Positions 62,384 to 64,000 of a stretch of DNA of 64,000 bases are shown piece after piece. The notes under the pieces were generated by a model. That model made no database searches, was not told the origin of the DNA, and saw nothing but the letters and a program-made list of their open reading frames with translations. The stretch comes from Micromonospora zamorensis. GTDB taxonomy: Bacteria > Actinomycetota > Actinomycetes > Mycobacteriales > Micromonosporaceae. The stretch covers positions 2,480,001 to 2,544,000 of the forward strand of contig NZ_LT607755.1 of assembly GCF_900090275.1 (NCBI RefSeq), given 5' to 3'. Position 1 is the first letter of the stretch. Each line of letters starts with the position of its first letter. Made by a program: the position numbers and the translations under genes.

Positions 62384-63382
62384 ATGGCCGCGGTGGGGTA
62401 CGGCACGGATCGCGAACCGGAGTCACCGCCGGAACCTGCCGACGACGCCACACCAGGGCGCTGGTCCACGAGGGTTCGCCTGTTGGTGGCTGCCGCAGCC
62501 GTCGTGCTTGTCCTTGGCGCGGCCGCCGTGGCTGTGATCGTCGCCGACCCTGACCGCCTCGGCATGACCTACTCCGGCGCACCCGACGGCACCCGAGCAG
62601 ATGGCACCCGAGCGGACGGCACGCGACCGGACGGCACGCGACCGGACGGCACCCGACCGGACGGCACCTGGCCCGGTGACGCCGGCCGTCCCGGAGGTGA
62701 GGACCCGGACTCGCCTGACGGCCGACCGGGTGCGGCTGGCGGGGAGTTGCTGACCGCGCCGCTGGCGGGCCGCCAGAAGGGCACCTTCGTGCTCGCGGAC
62801 GGGCTGTCCTCGTTCGAGCTGGGGGTGGCTGATCTGGGGGATGACCTGTACCGGATCAGCAGCCCGGCAGGTTCGGGTGTGCTGGGTCGACCGACTGTGG
62901 TCGGCGAGACCGTCCGGCTTGAGGTCGTGAAGTCAGGGGCTTCCGAGACGCGCAGCCTGCGGGTGGCGCTCAACGAGCGGGTCGCCTGGCGTCTTCAGCT
63001 CGTCGGCGGGGTGAGGAGTCAGGTGCTGGATCTGACCCGAGCCCGGCTGCTGGGAGTGGAACTCGCCGGCGGGTCGTCGCGCACCGAGATCCTGCTGCCA
63101 CCGATCACCGCCACCAGCACCGGCAACGCGAGCGACCCGAGCATCATGACCGTACGACTCACCGGTGGGACCAGCCAGCTCGACATCCGGGCCGCCGGGG
63201 AGACGCCGGTGCGGGTCCGCGCGGGAGCTGGCGCCGGCTCGGTTGTGGTACGCGACAACCGCTGGGATGGGGTGGCGGCGGGTGCGGTGTTGAGTACGCC
63301 GGGCTGGGACCGCTCGGCCGCGCGGTTGTTCCTGGATCTGGTCGCGGGCGCCAACACCGTGACCGTGTCCGCCAACCGGTAA
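62384..63382 (+). CDS. Membrane-anchored protein with DGTRP repeats, unknown function
   Basis: 332 residues from ATG 62384 (GGAGG upstream). Cytosolic start, one membrane helix (LLVAAAAVVLVLGAAAVAVIV, about 33-53), six DGTR(A/P) repeats (68-97), an acidic Gly/Pro linker, and an exterior beta-rich domain (about 120-332: GTFVLADGLSSFELGVADLG, LTRARLLGVELAGGSSRTEI). The repeating beta pattern resembles adhesin-like or DUF4097-like folds. No enzyme motif. Sits alone between a palindrome and the pirin gene. Confidence 0.8.
   Translation: MAAVGYGTDREPESPPEPADDATPGRWSTRVRLLVAAAAVVLVLGAAAVAVIVADPDRLGMTYSGAPDGTRADGTRADGTRPDGTRPDGTRPDGTWPGDAGRPGGEDPDSPDGRPGAAGGELLTAPLAGRQKGTFVLADGLSSFELGVADLGDDLYRISSPAGSGVLGRPTVVGETVRLEVVKSGASETRSLRVALNERVAWRLQLVGGVRSQVLDLTRARLLGVELAGGSSRTEILLPPITATSTGNASDPSIMTVRLTGGTSQLDIRAAGETPVRVRAGAGAGSVVVRDNRWDGVAAGAVLSTPGWDRSAARLFLDLVAGANTVTVSANR
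62585..62674 (+). repeat. In-frame 15-bp tandem repeat (six units)
   Basis: Six consecutive units encode DGTRA, DGTRA, DGTRP, DGTRP, DGTRP, DGTWP. Near-identical at DNA level, so copy number may vary between strains. Confidence 0.9.
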
Positions 63383-63389
63383 GCCAGCA

Positions 63390-63475
63390 ACCGCTGAGCC
63401 CAACCCCAACCCGCTGCACCCAACCCCCTGCGCCCAACCCGCTGTGCAACAAGCCGCTGAGCCAACCCGGCGGAC
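63390..63475 (+). repeat. Degenerate low-complexity repeat
   Basis: Five irregular copies of a CCGCTG-x-GCCCAACCC unit follow the 62384 gene. Spacing varies from about 12 to 19 bp. No clear role. Confidence 0.5.
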
Positions 63476-63534
63476 CCCACCCGCCCTGCTGGAAGCGCCG
63501 CGGTCGAGGGCGGGCGTGAGCGTACAGTCGGGCG

Positions 63535-64000
63535 GTGGAGCGTACTGAATCGATGCTGGCGCAGACCCGACCACCTGGTGTGGCCGACGTTGATCCCGGC
63601 AGCGTGCTGCTGCCCGGCCACGACGTGCCGTTGGGTCGGTACACCACGGTGCGGCGACTGCTGCCGCAGCGTCCCCGCCGGATGGTTGGCGCGTGGTGCT
63701 TCGTCGACCATTTCGGCCCGGACGATGTGGAGCAGCGGCCTGGCATGGAGGTGCCGCCGCACCCGCACACCGGTCTGCAGACGGTGACCTGGTTGCTGGA
63801 AGGGGAGATCCTGCACCGGGACAGCCTCGGCAACGTGCAGCCGATCCGGCCCGGTCAGCTCAACGTGATGACCTCCGGTAACGGGATCGCCCACTCGGAG
63901 CGGTCGCCGGCCGTCCACCCGCCGGTGATGCACGGCGTGCAGCTCTGGGTGGCTCTGCCGGACCCCGCGCGGGCCGGGGCGGCGGACTTCGCGCACCACG
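63535..64000 (+). CDS. Pirin family protein (C-terminus outside window)
   Basis: At least 155 residues from GTG 63535 (ATG 63553 possible). Cupin motif of pirins: MVGAWCFVDHFGPDD, VPPHPHTGLQTVTWLLEGEI with the metal-binding His residues, GQLNVMTSGNGIAHSERS. Bacterial pirins bind iron and some act as quercetinases or redox regulators. The rest of the gene lies beyond the window. Confidence 0.93.
   Translation, partial: MERTESMLAQTRPPGVADVDPGSVLLPGHDVPLGRYTTVRRLLPQRPRRMVGAWCFVDHFGPDDVEQRPGMEVPPHPHTGLQTVTWLLEGEILHRDSLGNVQPIRPGQLNVMTSGNGIAHSERSPAVHPPVMHGVQLWVALPDPARAGAADFAHH

Overview
The window reads as chromosomal DNA of a high-GC actinomycete, most likely a Micromonospora-like member of the Micromonosporaceae. 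The signs are very GC-rich coding DNA, many GTG (and some TTG) starts with GGAGG-type ribosome binding sites, a mycothiol-dependent formaldehyde dehydrogenase, a resuscitation-promoting factor (Rpf) behind a ydaO-type (c-di-AMP) riboswitch, several WYL regulators, a class F sortase and many secreted hydrolases. I see no rRNA or tRNA gene, CRISPR array, intact transposase or prophage module. The species call is inference from gene content.

Layout. 1-6.4 kb: the start of an MFS exporter divergent from an ArsR-type regulator, a secreted two-protease fusion (snapalysin plus trypsin-like), a small membrane protein and a large hybrid sensor kinase. 6.5-13 kb: a secreted M28 aminopeptidase, an SDR, htpG, a nitroreductase/ArsR pair and a ThuA-like protein. 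13-14 kb: rpf with a Crp-like box, promoter and c-di-AMP riboswitch. 14-28.4 kb: dinB, a glyoxalase/WYL pair, two GNATs, a glutamate synthase-like flavoprotein, a peptidoglycan amidase, a membrane channel-like protein with a 12-residue TQVV repeat tail, CorA, sortase F and a surface protein. 28.7-37.8 kb: an ArsR-SRPBCC fusion with a duplicated operator, MFS, lycopene cyclase, RNase HI, a pentapeptide-repeat protein, two unknown membrane proteins, an SDR and an MBL hydrolase. 37.8-39.9 kb: a normal ABC exporter.

39.9-46 kb holds the most unusual locus. It is a tightly overlapped minus-strand operon of an ABC ATPase-like protein that has lost every catalytic motif, a solute-binding lipoprotein, a two-in-one sugar-type permease, and a membrane-anchored STAND/TPR protein whose P-loop is also degenerate. 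It looks like a transporter turned into a sensor or signalling complex. This is inference, but the motif losses can be read directly.

46-57.7 kb: a WYL regulator divergent from an operon with an EthA/MymA-type Baeyer-Villiger monooxygenase and an SDR; a (6-4)-type photolyase; LtrA and DoxX; the mycothiol formaldehyde pair (mscR plus MBL); TrmO; glyoxalase and DUF3626. 57.7-64 kb: two paralogous secreted lysozyme-like proteins, both preceded by GGAAT-N18-GTT motifs of the SigR/ECF promoter type (one copy upstream of the first, three in tandem upstream of the second), a secreted alpha/beta hydrolase, a MazG-like protein, long intergenic palindromes, a repeat-bearing membrane protein and the start of a pirin gene.
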